DNA of 64,000 nt. It comes from Cognataquiflexum gelatinilyticum. Its GTDB lineage: Bacteria > Bacteroidota > Bacteroidia > Cytophagales > Cyclobacteriaceae. A model generated the notes under the pieces. That model had not been told where the DNA came from. It searched no databases and was given only the letters and a program-made list of their open reading frames with translations. Positions 24,089 to 33,379 of this stretch are shown one piece after another. Position 1 is the first letter of the stretch, and every line of letters begins with the position of its first letter. Both the position numbers and the translations under genes were made by a program. Location of the stretch: assembly GCF_024813435.1 (NCBI RefSeq), contig NZ_JANAEZ010000002.1, forward strand, positions 1-64,000. The letters run 5' to 3'.

Positions 24089-25339
24089 ATGCAAGAGAGA
24101 TATTTCCAGCCTGAGAGTCTGATGATGACTCATGGGTACAAACCTGAATTGTCAGAGGGGGCAGTAAAATGTCCCATTTTCCAAACAAGTACTTTTGTTT
24201 TTAAAACTGCAGAGGAGGGCAAAGCTTTTTTCCAAGTTGCCTATGGCAAAAGAGAAAAGGAGCCAAATGAAGAGTTGGGATTGATCTACAGCAGACTCAA
24301 TAACCCTGATCTTCAGATCTTGGAAGAACGCCTTTGTCTTTGGGATCAGGCGGAAGAGTGTGCGGTATTCGAGAGTGGAATGTCTGCAATCTCCACGGTG
24401 ATGTTGGAATTTTTGAGGCCCGGAGATACTTTAATATACAGCAAACCTGTCTATGGTGGGACAGACCATTTTATCAATAAAGTACTTCCAAAGTATGGCA
24501 TCAAGGGTCTTGGATTTACCGCAGGGCAGTCCTCATCCCAAATTCTGGAAGAGGTGTCAAAAAGGGGTTTAAGCGACAAAGTTAAAATGGTCTATGTGGA
24601 GACTCCTGCCAATCCCACCAATGCACTTTTTGACCTTTCAGTCTGCAGAGAGGTCGCAGACCAATTGTCAAATCCAGACAAAGAAGTAGTGGTCTGTGTA
24701 GACAATACCTACATGGGGCCTCTTTGGCAACATCCTTTGAAGCACGGAGTGGATTTAATAGTGTATTCTGCTACCAAATATATCGGTGGGCATTCAGACC
24801 TGATTGCAGGAGCGGTTTTAGGAAACTCAAAGCATATGAAAAGGGTAAGAACCCTGAGAACATTCCTTGGCAATATGGCAGGGCCATGGACAGGATGGCT
24901 TTTGATGAGGAGCTTAGAGACCCTTAAGGTGAGGATGACCAAGCAGGCAAGCAATGCAGTAGAAGTGGCAGATTACTTAAAATCACATCCTAAAGTGGAA
25001 AAGGTGTACTATTTGGGACATTTGGAACCCGGTGATCCTCAATACGATATTTTTAAAAAGCAACAGACCTGCGCGGGGGCCATGTTGTCATTTGATATAA
25101 AAGGAGGAGAAAGGGAAGCGTTCCTGTTTTTGAATAACCTCAAACTGATGAAATTAGCAGTTTCATTGGGAAGTACAGAGTCACTCGCAGAACATCCTGC
25201 AACCATGACTCACAGTGATGTATCAGAAGAAGACCGAAAATTACTTGGGATCAGCGATAATCTTGTAAGATTATCCATTGGTGTTGAACACCATTCCGAT
25301 ATCATTTGGGATATCCAACAGGCATTGGAAAAAGTGTAG
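24089..25339 (+). CDS. Cystathionine gamma-synthase family PLP enzyme
   Basis: 416 residues from the ATG at 24089; an upstream TTG adds 17 non-conserved residues. A Cys/Met-metabolism PLP enzyme: YSRLNNPDLQILEERL binds at the active-site edge, FESGMSAISTVMLEFL is the PLP phosphate loop, ETPANPTN and VDNTYMGPLWQHPL form the cofactor ring site, and YSATKYIGGHSD carries the PLP lysine (K230). SLGSTESLAEHPATMTH is the C-terminal signature. It could be cystathionine gamma-synthase, methionine gamma-lyase or O-acetylhomoserine sulfhydrylase; sequence alone does not separate them. It may link to asd/thrC and metK metabolism, but it is not adjacent to them. Confidence 0.88.
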   Translation: MQERYFQPESLMMTHGYKPELSEGAVKCPIFQTSTFVFKTAEEGKAFFQVAYGKREKEPNEELGLIYSRLNNPDLQILEERLCLWDQAEECAVFESGMSAISTVMLEFLRPGDTLIYSKPVYGGTDHFINKVLPKYGIKGLGFTAGQSSSQILEEVSKRGLSDKVKMVYVETPANPTNALFDLSVCREVADQLSNPDKEVVVCVDNTYMGPLWQHPLKHGVDLIVYSATKYIGGHSDLIAGAVLGNSKHMKRVRTLRTFLGNMAGPWTGWLLMRSLETLKVRMTKQASNAVEVADYLKSHPKVEKVYYLGHLEPGDPQYDIFKKQQTCAGAMLSFDIKGGEREAFLFLNNLKLMKLAVSLGSTESLAEHPATMTHSDVSEEDRKLLGISDNLVRLSIGVEHHSDIIWDIQQALEKV

Positions 25340-25344
25340 CTAAA

Positions 25345-25377
25345 AAAAGAGCTTCCATTTTTTGGAAGCTCTTTTCT
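25345..25377. terminator. Bidirectional terminator
   Basis: AAAAGAGCTTCCA / TGGAAGCTCTTTT, a 13-bp perfect stem with a short T loop, flanked by A and T runs. It serves the convergent cystathionine-synthase-like gene and the surA-like operon. Confidence 0.88.
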
Positions 25378-25391
25378 TTCATAATCATGAT

Positions 25392-26774
25392 TTATTTTTT
25401 GCTCAAGACATCGCAACGGTCATAGGCAGGATCAATATCAATAAAGACATCTTCTTTGGCGGTGATAAACCACCTGCTGAGCAATGCCTCTTCTTTTCTC
25501 CTCCTTGCTGCAGCTTTCATTTTCTCATAATCATCCTCAAGATTGGCACGGTGTGCAGGAAATCTCTCTTTGTAGAAGAGAATCCTGACTTGAACACCTT
25601 CTCTTTCGGTTTCGAACCGGATCGGCGGTGTGATGGAACCTACTTTCATGCTATCGAGGGTAAAATACAAAACTGGGTCATCAAGGGTTCTCAAAGTAAG
25701 CCTGCTTGAATTGTTGTTTGGGTCTACAAAGAAACCACCATTGTCAGAAGTTGCACGGTCATCGGAATTTTCTTTCGCAGCTTTTGCAAATTCAATTTTT
25801 CCATCAATTATAGCCGTTCTGATGCTGTCCAAAAATCTTTCGGCATCCACAATGTCCTGATCGGAAGGTTCCGGACGGATTAGAATATGTCTCGTATTAA
25901 AGGTATTTCCCCTTCTTTCCAAAAGTTGGATCATGTGAAAGCCAAAGGCAGTTTCGACAGGATCACTGATTTCAAGGACTTCGAGTCCAAGCGCGGTTGC
26001 TTCGTATTCAGGAGCCAATTCTCCTCTTCTGAAAAATCCCAATTCACCACCCAAAGGTGCTGACCCCGGATCTTGGGAATATTGCTTGGCGAGGGTTTGA
26101 AAATCAGCTTTTCCGTCCATGATCTGATTTTTGAGCCCCCGAAGCAGCTCAGTGATTTCGTTTTTTACCTTTTGGTTTACCTCAGGTTTTTTGACGATTT
26201 GGCCTACCATCACCTCTGCAGAAAAAAACGGCAATGAATCTCTAGGAATTTCATTGAAAAATTTTCTGACATCAGCCGGAGATATAGAAAGGCCCTCTGT
26301 GATTTTTGCCTGCATTTTTTGGACAAGCAGCTGCTCCTTGAGGAGATCGTGGATTTCTGTTTTCAGTTGGTCTGCGGTTTTACCATAGACCTCAGCCAAC
26401 ATATTTTCATCTCCCCCAAACTGTTGCATTACCATTGCAAACCTTTGGTCTGCCTGAAACATAACTTCTGCATCTGTCACCATCACAGAGTCTATCTCTG
26501 CCTTTGCGACCATCAGTTTACTGATCAGCAAAGATTCAAAAACCTCACATCTCGTCGGAGGTTGTACATCCTGTTGGGATTGGGAGATCGCTTCTATATA
26601 GGACTTTTGGATTTCGGATTCCAAAAGGATATAATTGTTTACTTTGGCTACTATCTTATCGATTACCTGACCTGAGGGAGCTGCTGTTTCTTTTTTTTCT
26701 TCTGCCTGTGAGAAAGACTGAAAAGTGATCAGATTCAAAAAACAAATGGCCAGGAAATAATTCAATCTACTCAT
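25392..26774 (-). CDS. SurA-like periplasmic peptidyl-prolyl isomerase
   Basis: 460 residues from the ATG at 26774, which gives a clean signal peptide (MSRLNYFLAICFLNLITFQSFSQ split at SQ). An N-terminal SurA chaperone domain follows (VIDKIVAKVNNYILLESEI), then two parvulin regions. The first is recognisable by LAKQYSQDPGSAPLGGELGFF and FGFHMIQLLERRG; the second by TRHILIRPEPS and AKENSDDRATSDNGGFF. SurA-type proteins escort outer-membrane proteins to the BAM complex. It overlaps the upstream gene's end by eight bases, so they are translated from one mRNA. Confidence 0.9.
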   Translation of the reverse strand: MSRLNYFLAICFLNLITFQSFSQAEEKKETAAPSGQVIDKIVAKVNNYILLESEIQKSYIEAISQSQQDVQPPTRCEVFESLLISKLMVAKAEIDSVMVTDAEVMFQADQRFAMVMQQFGGDENMLAEVYGKTADQLKTEIHDLLKEQLLVQKMQAKITEGLSISPADVRKFFNEIPRDSLPFFSAEVMVGQIVKKPEVNQKVKNEITELLRGLKNQIMDGKADFQTLAKQYSQDPGSAPLGGELGFFRRGELAPEYEATALGLEVLEISDPVETAFGFHMIQLLERRGNTFNTRHILIRPEPSDQDIVDAERFLDSIRTAIIDGKIEFAKAAKENSDDRATSDNGGFFVDPNNNSSRLTLRTLDDPVLYFTLDSMKVGSITPPIRFETEREGVQVRILFYKERFPAHRANLEDDYEKMKAAARRRKEEALLSRWFITAKEDVFIDIDPAYDRCDVLSKK

Positions 26775-27669
26775 ATATTTTAAATTCATTTTTTTCAAGT
26801 GCTCGGTTATAAACTTCCTTCTGTAATTGATCGACGAGTTCAATCCTTCTTTTGTTGATCAGAATTTTGGTAATTTCATCTCGGACAAATTCCAAGGGCG
26901 GAACTTGATCCTGCAATTTGTATTCCAATATTTTAAAATAATACCTGTACCGGTCATCATCTGTGATTATAAGCTTATTGTTTCTAACCAGTTCTACCTT
27001 ATTGGGATGATTGGCCAAAGGGGTATTTACGATGATGTCATCAAGCTTGATCCAGGTAGAATCTTCGAGAAAATAATTGGCGCCGGAATTGGCAGCCAAT
27101 GCTTTAAAGGTATCTGAATCTTTTTGATTCTGTGACTTCAGCATCCGCTCCAGCTGTTTGTTTTGCGAAGATTCTTTCTCGGTCTTCACAAAATTCACCC
27201 GGACAATTATTTCTTTTAAGCTGAAATTGACTTTGTTTACCTGATAATAATCTTCAATTTCCTGCTGACTGATGTTATTGTTCAGGTTTTCCTCCACATA
27301 CTTCTTTTCGAATTCGTAGACCATCAAGGCATACTTGTAATCCAAAAGTTTACGGTTGATTTCTGCTTCATCAAAGGCCATTGATTTGCCGGCTTCTTTG
27401 ATGAGGAGTTGTTTTCTTATCCAAGACTGAACATACCTACTTGCGATATTGGCACTGTCCTCCTCGGATTTGCTTTCGGCCTTGATAAACGAAAGTTCAG
27501 ACCGAAGCAGGTTTTGATTGCCCACAGTTGCTATTACAAGGTCTGCTCCGGCTTCAGTTTCTGATTTGAATCGAAAGAAATCACATGCCCCTGTCAACAA
27601 CAAAAGGAGTATCGCCAAAAGACTACTTCTGCACTGCAAGGTCAAATATTTTTTGTTTCTCTTCCTCAT
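26767..27669 (-). CDS. Parvulin-related lipoprotein lacking a clear isomerase domain
   Basis: 300 residues. A basic N-terminus and hydrophobic segment end in LLLTGAC, a lipobox (C29). The body has the SurA-like N-terminal helical region (VIATVGNQNLLRSELSFI) and a C-terminal helix (LEFVRDEITKILINKRRIELVDQLQKEV trimmed here), but the middle lacks the GGELG and FGYHI parvulin motifs present in both neighbours. It is probably a chaperone-like companion rather than an active isomerase. It overlaps the upstream gene by 47 bases and the downstream gene by eight. Confidence 0.75.
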   Translation of the reverse strand: MRKRNKKYLTLQCRSSLLAILLLLLTGACDFFRFKSETEAGADLVIATVGNQNLLRSELSFIKAESKSEEDSANIASRYVQSWIRKQLLIKEAGKSMAFDEAEINRKLLDYKYALMVYEFEKKYVEENLNNNISQQEIEDYYQVNKVNFSLKEIIVRVNFVKTEKESSQNKQLERMLKSQNQKDSDTFKALAANSGANYFLEDSTWIKLDDIIVNTPLANHPNKVELVRNNKLIITDDDRYRYYFKILEYKLQDQVPPLEFVRDEITKILINKRRIELVDQLQKEVYNRALEKNEFKIYE

Positions 27670-29632
27670 TGATTTGGACAGCGTATTTCTCCTTTAAGGA
27701 AGAAATAAGTTTTTTGTCAAGGAATTCCTGGTAATCTTGGATAACCTTCCCCCTCGTTTCTTCAAATTTCTTGGGTCCGGGCAAAACCTTTTCTCCCAAT
27801 ACCAACATGTAGGCTTTTCCCTCAATCCTCAATTCCTGAAAATTTTTGCTCATATCTGCGTTTTTCAGGATGGGATGCTGCTGCCATTCAAAGATCCCTT
27901 CTGATACAGTAAAAGCCAAAGGGTTGTTTATTAAGAAGGTGTTTTCCAAACGGTCGACGAGATTGGGCTGGTATTTTTTGTCAGCCAAAAATCTCCTGAC
28001 TGAAGGAATGCTTTCTTCTTTTCCCATAGTTAGGATCAAAGCTTGCACCCTATCATTCCATTGGTATCTGTTAATGTTTTCCTGATAAAAGCTTACTTGG
28101 CCCAAGCTGTCTTCGATGGCTTTTTGCCAAACCTGCTCATTCATAAGAGAAAAAAGAAGGATGCCGTCTCTGTATTCTTGGATCAATAGTCTGTATTCTT
28201 CATTGTTTGTCATCAAGTCGGTGATTTCAGCCTCCTGAAGCTTGACCTCTACAAACTTGTCAAACCATGTTTTGAAGTAATTCTGTGGATTGGTTCTGAC
28301 CACCTGACGGTCTTCTGCAATAAATTCCAAGAGCCCCTTGACGGTATTTGGTGTACTGTTAATACTGAACAATACTGAATCGGAGAGATTTTTGGATTCA
28401 ATGGTATTGGCAATTTCCTGTCTTGGAGTGGAAGCAAAAATGCCACTGATGGAATCCACAAGGATTTCATTTTCCACAAAACCATACTTTGATTTTTGGA
28501 TAGCCACGACCTGCGATTGGATCAAAGTAGACCTACTGTCTCTCAGAATCCTGGACTTGATGGAGGATTCCATCTCCTCGTAGCTTGCAAGGGGTTTTTT
28601 GCCTTCAAGCCGGATGATATGATAGCCAAAAGGTGTCTTCACCGGAGGGGAAATCTCCCCCTCTTCCTGAAGCGAAAACGCTGCCCTTTCAAATTCAGGA
28701 ATGACCGAACCCAAGCCAATCCATGGCAGTGAGCCTCCGGAGTTTTTGGTGCCGGTATCTTCTGAATAAAGCTGACAGATTTCCTCCCATGAACTTTCAG
28801 GTTTTTGCAGTTCGGAATAGATTTCACTTACCTTTCTTAATATACGCTCTTCCGTGATCGGGTCGTTTCCTTGAGACCTTACCAAAATATGGGAAACTTT
28901 TACCTCGCCCGGATTGGGCTGACGGTCCTCAAGTCTGATGATATGGTAACCGAAATTGGTCAAAATAGGATCTGAAATCTGACCCACCTGCATGGAATAG
29001 GCCGCATCCTCAAAAGAAGAAACCATTTGTAATGCGGTAAAGTATCCAAGATTTCCCTTATTGTCTTTGGCGGATGGGTCATCAGAATGCTCAAATGCCA
29101 ATTCATTGAAGTCAGCGCCGTTTTCAGCTTCCTCTTTCAGCTTCAACGCCATTCTCAAAACAGAAATAGTATCTGCCTGACTGGCATTAGGCGGAAACTG
29201 TAACAAAATATGGCTGGCTTTGACCACCTCTTTCATCCTGTTATATGCCTTCATCAGCTCACCTTCCTGAAGGGAATTTTTAATCAAAAACGGCTGGGTA
29301 AGATCGTCTTTGAAAACTTCGAATTCTCTTGAAAACTCCTCAGTTTTATCCAATCCCATGCTTTCTGCCTCTTTGACTTTAAGCTTGTAATTGATAAAAA
29401 GATCCAGATTTTCCTGAAATTCTTCCACCGATATTTTGCTATCAGGATTTTTAAATTCCCTGTTTTTGGTAAGCATGTGCAAAAATTCATCTCCGAATAC
29501 TGCATTGTCCCCAATAGATAATAAGGGAGAAGGGAGCACTTCCTGAGTTTCTACTTTCGTGACAGTAGATTTTGGGCTGCATGAAAACCCTAGAATCAGG
29601 ATTAGGAAAAGAAATCGACTTATATTAATCAT
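27623..29632 (-). CDS. Peptidyl-prolyl isomerase lipoprotein with two parvulin domains
   Basis: 669 residues from the ATG at 29632. The signal peptide MINISRFLFLILILGFSC ends in a lipobox. Two PpiC parvulin domains follow in tandem: VKASHILLQFPP to FGYHIIRLEDRQP, and VKVSHILVRSQG to FGYHIIRLEGKKP, each with a GNLGYF or GGSLPW loop. The C-terminal 270 residues form a large helical SurA/PpiD-like chaperone part. It is expected to face the periplasm from a membrane. First gene of the foldase run; 88 bases after the anti-sigma gene on the same strand. Confidence 0.9.
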   Translation of the reverse strand: MINISRFLFLILILGFSCSPKSTVTKVETQEVLPSPLLSIGDNAVFGDEFLHMLTKNREFKNPDSKISVEEFQENLDLFINYKLKVKEAESMGLDKTEEFSREFEVFKDDLTQPFLIKNSLQEGELMKAYNRMKEVVKASHILLQFPPNASQADTISVLRMALKLKEEAENGADFNELAFEHSDDPSAKDNKGNLGYFTALQMVSSFEDAAYSMQVGQISDPILTNFGYHIIRLEDRQPNPGEVKVSHILVRSQGNDPITEERILRKVSEIYSELQKPESSWEEICQLYSEDTGTKNSGGSLPWIGLGSVIPEFERAAFSLQEEGEISPPVKTPFGYHIIRLEGKKPLASYEEMESSIKSRILRDSRSTLIQSQVVAIQKSKYGFVENEILVDSISGIFASTPRQEIANTIESKNLSDSVLFSINSTPNTVKGLLEFIAEDRQVVRTNPQNYFKTWFDKFVEVKLQEAEITDLMTNNEEYRLLIQEYRDGILLFSLMNEQVWQKAIEDSLGQVSFYQENINRYQWNDRVQALILTMGKEESIPSVRRFLADKKYQPNLVDRLENTFLINNPLAFTVSEGIFEWQQHPILKNADMSKNFQELRIEGKAYMLVLGEKVLPGPKKFEETRGKVIQDYQEFLDKKLISSLKEKYAVQINEEEKQKIFDLAVQK

Positions 29633-29720
29633 AGACAAAATGCCGGAAAACAAGTGCAATGTTACAAATTAAATTGAAAAATTTGGGGCGTATGGACGAT
29701 TAAGATATCCCAATTAACAA

Positions 29721-30137
29721 TTATTTGGATTTCAAAATTTTAAATAACCTGCAGATATTTTTATTTCCAAGGGATTCAAATTCAATTTTATCCATAATCC
29801 TTTTTACCAACATGATGCCAAGTCCTCCTTTTCTCTTGGATTTGATCACCTGTGAGATTTCGGGTTCCTGGTATTCGAGGATATTGAATCCTTTGCCAAA
29901 ATCCAGTATTTCAAAAACTACGAGACTTTGGGTAGAAATTACATTGAGGTCAATGAATTCTTTGGAATTACAGTCGTGGGAATGGATGATCAGATTGGCA
30001 CATACTTCTTCCACTGCCAGGATTACCTGATGCTGCTCGATTTCTGACAGCGTGGTTTCATCCAAAATCTCCTCAAGGAACTGTCTCAGTTCAGACAATT
30101 GGGAGGTATCACAATATAATCTTAATTGGGAATTCAT
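29721..30137 (-). CDS. RsbW-like anti-sigma factor serine kinase
   Basis: 138 residues with a GHKL ATPase fold: VEEVCANLIIHSHD is the N box, EILDFGKGFN the G1 box (DxGxG), and GGLGIMLVKRIMD the G2 region. Such proteins phosphorylate a STAS antagonist and, in Firmicutes, sequester a sigma factor. It starts two bases after the STAS gene, a typical antagonist-kinase pair. No sigma factor gene of the sigma-B type is nearby, so the final target is unknown. Confidence 0.9.
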   Translation of the reverse strand: MNSQLRLYCDTSQLSELRQFLEEILDETTLSEIEQHQVILAVEEVCANLIIHSHDCNSKEFIDLNVISTQSLVVFEILDFGKGFNILEYQEPEISQVIKSKRKGGLGIMLVKRIMDKIEFESLGNKNICRLFKILKSK

Positions 30138-30139
30138 AA

Positions 30140-30472
30140 TTAACCCTCCAAGGCTTGTTCTTTTGTGGGTCTGATACTGATCAATTGGTCTAATCCAAGA
30201 ATATGAAAAACCTGGAAGACTTTATCCTTTAAGCCAAAAATGACCATTTTGACATTGTTTTCTTCAAATTCATCAAGATAGGACATGAATACGCCCAATC
30301 CGGCAGAAGAGATATACTCCAGTCCGGAACAATCTATCAAAATATTTTTTGCTCCCTCCTGCACTACTTCGCTGATAGCGGCATCCAATTCGACCGAGTT
30401 GCTTGCATCGATCTCTCCTGTCAATACCAGGACCCTACTACCACTTTCTAAATATTTTTCTACGTTCAGCAT
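30140..30472 (-). CDS. STAS-domain anti-sigma factor antagonist
   Basis: 110 residues, one STAS domain. The signature DCSGLEYISSAGLGVFM contains S55/S56, the position phosphorylated in RsbV and SpoIIAA. It is expected to be phosphorylated by the kinase encoded just downstream and dephosphorylated by the PP2C protein encoded 30 bases upstream. Cytoplasmic. Confidence 0.93.
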   Translation of the reverse strand: MLNVEKYLESGSRVLVLTGEIDASNSVELDAAISEVVQEGAKNILIDCSGLEYISSAGLGVFMSYLDEFEENNVKMVIFGLKDKVFQVFHILGLDQLISIRPTKEQALEG

Positions 30473-30502
30473 CTTGTTAATTACGGGTTTGTAAACGATT
30501 GG

Positions 30503-32566
30503 TTATGAGTTGAACTTGATTACCATGATGGAAAAGTCATCATCTGGTATGCCACCCTCCCCTACAAATTGGTATACTTGATCGATAATCCTTTTCTGAA
30601 TCAATTCCGCACTCAGATTTTTATGTTGCATCAATGCAGCTTTGAGGTTGTCATAGCCAAATTCTACCCCTTTTTTATTCTTGGCTTCTATAATTCCATC
30701 TGTATACAACACAAGGATGTCTTCCTTGTCATAGTGGAATTCGGACTCATGGATGTATTTCCTGTAATTTGGACTCCTCACTATCCCAAGGCCCAATCCC
30801 TCTGCACTCAGATAGCTGGCTTTGTCTTCGCTATGGTCATAGAATAAGGTGGGACAATGGCCTGCTCGGCTGTATTTGATGGTTTGTCGGTTGGTATCCA
30901 AGAGAAAATAGGAGGTGGTGATAAAGTGGTTTCTTTCCAAGCATTGGCTCAGGGCAGTATTTGCTTTAAACAAAAATTCCCCTGGACTGGGTTTGAGCTG
31001 AACCAAGCTGTGGAATATGCCTTTCATCTGCGACATGTTGAAGGCCGCAGAGGTACCCTTTCCGGAAACATCCCCGATGATGATGGAAAAAACGCCCTCA
31101 TCTAGGTTTTTGGTTTCATAATAATCACCTCCGACCTCATCAGCAGCCACAGAAAATCCACAAATTTCAAATTTTTCATTATGATGCAGCTCCTTGGGCA
31201 ACAGACTACGCTGCACCCTTTGGGCAATTTTTAACTCCTCTTTGTACCTTTCTGTTTTGATGGCTTCATTTAAGAGCCTGTAGTTTTCTACTGAAATAGA
31301 AGCCTGTCCAACAAATGTGGTGATGATGTTGATCATTTCTTTGTTGAACCCGTCTCTCACTTCTTTGACCAGGTACATCCGGCCGATTGTTTTTTTGTTG
31401 ACTACAAGCGGAATCAAAAAGGCAGATTTAAAGATATTGTGTGGAATTTTTCCATAAAATTTCTTGGTGTCATTGTCATCCTGAGTCCAGTCAAACTCCG
31501 AAAATGGCTTAACGGTTTGAAACAATGTGATGATTTCCTGACGGACTTCTTCATCAATGAATCTTTTTTGGATCAATTGGGGGATTTGGTCTTTGTCCAA
31601 GATCTCCAGCCAACCTCCATCGGCGTAGGAGGCACTCATACTGGAGTCAATCAATATATCCAAGACCTGGTTTTCGTCCTGCCCGGGTTTAATGGATTGA
31701 CTGAGTCGCTGAAAATTGATGGCTTCCACCAGTTTTTGCTCAAAAACGGAGGAGGTAGGAAGATTAAACAGCGTAACCAAAAAGCTGAAAAGAGTATAGA
31801 TAGCCACAAAGGCAAAAAGACCCATCAAAAAAAGATTGATGTTAAGGTTTACAAATGCGATTTCACTTTCGCTGTAGAACCCAAACTTTGAGAAAAGGTA
31901 AATGGTGCAGATCAGAATAATCACCAGAAACAGGATGGACTTCCACTTTTCTTTGAATGTCAAATAAGGAATCCATTTCAAGTTGATAGAAAGAGAGGCC
32001 GAGAAAATGGTCAAAAATACCAATCCAAAGATGAAGCTGTAATCAAAATTGTTTCCATTGAAGAAAACAAAAAACATACACATCAGCAATAAAACCTCAA
32101 AAGCCTGCCATTGTTGCACGACCTTTTTGGTTTTTTGGTATAGGATCAAATGTTTCCAGAGCAAAGAACAGGAAATCAGAAAAAGGGAAACAAATGCAAA
32201 ATTGACATGGTAAAAGAAATTGCTCAACAAAGGATCGGAACCTAATTTACTCCCCCCAAGCATCATGTAAAAAATACTGATGGATAAGGAAATGATAGTG
32301 GCCAAAAGACCTGTGGAAACCCCTCTCCAGATCAGGTTTAGGAAATCAATATTTTCATTTTTGTTGATCGAATGGTTGTAAAAAATATAAACAAGGATAA
32401 AAAAAAGAATTTCGAGCACGTAGGAAATCTCAGGGGCTAGGCTGTGATCCATCTGATTGACAGATTGGAAAATCCTGGTAATGTCCACAAAAAGCAAAGC
32501 CAACCAAGTCAGGATGGCCACCAAAATACTTATTTTACCGATATTTGGAGTAGGGATTTTAAGCAT
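30503..32566 (-). CDS. Membrane-bound PP2C (SpoIIE-type) phosphatase with GAF domain
   Basis: 687 residues from the ATG at 32566. The frame stays open further upstream, but that part is antisense to the DUF4197 gene. Residues 1-270 hold about seven or eight membrane helices (ISILVAILTWLALLF onward). A GAF-type sensor follows (about 300-450; ILIDSSMSASYADGGWLEIL), then an SpoIIE/RsbU phosphatase domain (VAADEVGGDYYET, IIGDVSGKGTSAAFNMS, LYTDGIIEAKN, IPDDDFSIMVIKF). It should dephosphorylate the STAS antagonist in response to a membrane or GAF-sensed signal. A TAAGTTTG -7 box lies at 32597-32604. Confidence 0.9.
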   Translation of the reverse strand: MLKIPTPNIGKISILVAILTWLALLFVDITRIFQSVNQMDHSLAPEISYVLEILFFILVYIFYNHSINKNENIDFLNLIWRGVSTGLLATIISLSISIFYMMLGGSKLGSDPLLSNFFYHVNFAFVSLFLISCSLLWKHLILYQKTKKVVQQWQAFEVLLLMCMFFVFFNGNNFDYSFIFGLVFLTIFSASLSINLKWIPYLTFKEKWKSILFLVIILICTIYLFSKFGFYSESEIAFVNLNINLFLMGLFAFVAIYTLFSFLVTLFNLPTSSVFEQKLVEAINFQRLSQSIKPGQDENQVLDILIDSSMSASYADGGWLEILDKDQIPQLIQKRFIDEEVRQEIITLFQTVKPFSEFDWTQDDNDTKKFYGKIPHNIFKSAFLIPLVVNKKTIGRMYLVKEVRDGFNKEMINIITTFVGQASISVENYRLLNEAIKTERYKEELKIAQRVQRSLLPKELHHNEKFEICGFSVAADEVGGDYYETKNLDEGVFSIIIGDVSGKGTSAAFNMSQMKGIFHSLVQLKPSPGEFLFKANTALSQCLERNHFITTSYFLLDTNRQTIKYSRAGHCPTLFYDHSEDKASYLSAEGLGLGIVRSPNYRKYIHESEFHYDKEDILVLYTDGIIEAKNKKGVEFGYDNLKAALMQHKNLSAELIQKRIIDQVYQFVGEGGIPDDDFSIMVIKFNS

Positions 32567-32596
32567 TCTTGGAATTTGAACACAATAATACTGAAA

Positions 32597-32604
32597 CAAA
32601 CTTA
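32597..32604 (-). promoter_or_regulatory. Candidate -7 box of the partner-switching operon
   Basis: TAAGTTTG on the minus strand matches TAnnTTTG, 30 bases before the phosphatase ATG. No clear TTG at 17-23 bases upstream. Confidence 0.4.
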
Positions 32605-32656
32605 ATTTTCCTGAAAGCGTTAAATGCCATAAGTCTAAATAAATGTTAAAAACCCT

Positions 32657-33376
32657 ATGCGATTTTACAAGATTTCTTTTCTGGTACTTTTTGTTTTTAT
32701 GTACAGTTGCTCCTCCGCCCAAATCAATAAACTGATCAAAGATGTCACCTCCGGACAAATACCATTGTCTCAGGATGAAGTTGCTGAAGGTTTGAAAGAA
32801 GCCCTCGAACAGGGAATAGTAAAGGGCACTGACTTGGCATCCAAGACTGATGGCTATTTCAAAAATGAAATGATCAAGATATTGCTTCCTGAGGATGCCC
32901 AAAAAGTAGAAAAGACCCTCCGAAACATGGGGCTTGGCAGCGAAGTGGACAGGGCCTTGCTTGCCATCAACCGTGGTGCGGAAAGTGCGGCGATCGAGGC
33001 AAAGCCGATTTTTGTGAATGCCATCAAGCAAATGAATATCCAGGATGCGCTCGGAATCTTGAAAGGAGATGCCACAGCTGCCACAGATTATTTGAAAAGG
33101 ACAACCAATGCCCAATTGGTGGAACTCTTCAAACCCAAAATACAAGCTTCCTTGGATGAAGTCGGTGCGACCAAGTACTATGGAGACCTGGCCAATTCCT
33201 ACAATAAAATCCCGCTTACCAAGCAAAAAGTCAATCCTGATTTGAATGCTTATGTAACCCAAAAGGCAATAGATGGTCTATTTGTGCTGATTGCCGAGGA
33301 AGAAAAAAACATACGCGAGAATCCCTTGGGAAGGACTTCAGACCTGATGAAGAAGGTTTTTGCGCAGCAGGATTGA
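32657..33376 (+). CDS. DUF4197 domain-containing protein
   Basis: 239 residues. The signal peptide FYKISFLVLFVFMYSCSSA ends in a lipobox-like YSC, so it is probably a lipoprotein. The body is helical with DUF4197 features: ALEQGIVKGTDLASKTDGYFKN, IKILLPEDAQKVEKTLRNMG, and a C-terminal YVTQKAIDGLFVLIAEEEKNIRENP. Members occur in Proteobacteria and Bacteroidetes; function is unknown. It is convergent with the dciA-like gene, with only three bases between them. Confidence 0.88.
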   Translation: MRFYKISFLVLFVFMYSCSSAQINKLIKDVTSGQIPLSQDEVAEGLKEALEQGIVKGTDLASKTDGYFKNEMIKILLPEDAQKVEKTLRNMGLGSEVDRALLAINRGAESAAIEAKPIFVNAIKQMNIQDALGILKGDATAATDYLKRTTNAQLVELFKPKIQASLDEVGATKYYGDLANSYNKIPLTKQKVNPDLNAYVTQKAIDGLFVLIAEEEKNIRENPLGRTSDLMKKVFAQQD

Positions 33377-33379
33377 TTT

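Noticed and set aside
32567..33262. A 232-codon N-terminal extension of the PP2C phosphatase
   Set aside because: It is antisense to the DUF4197 gene; the membrane domain starts naturally at the ATG at 32566, and a -7 box lies just upstream.
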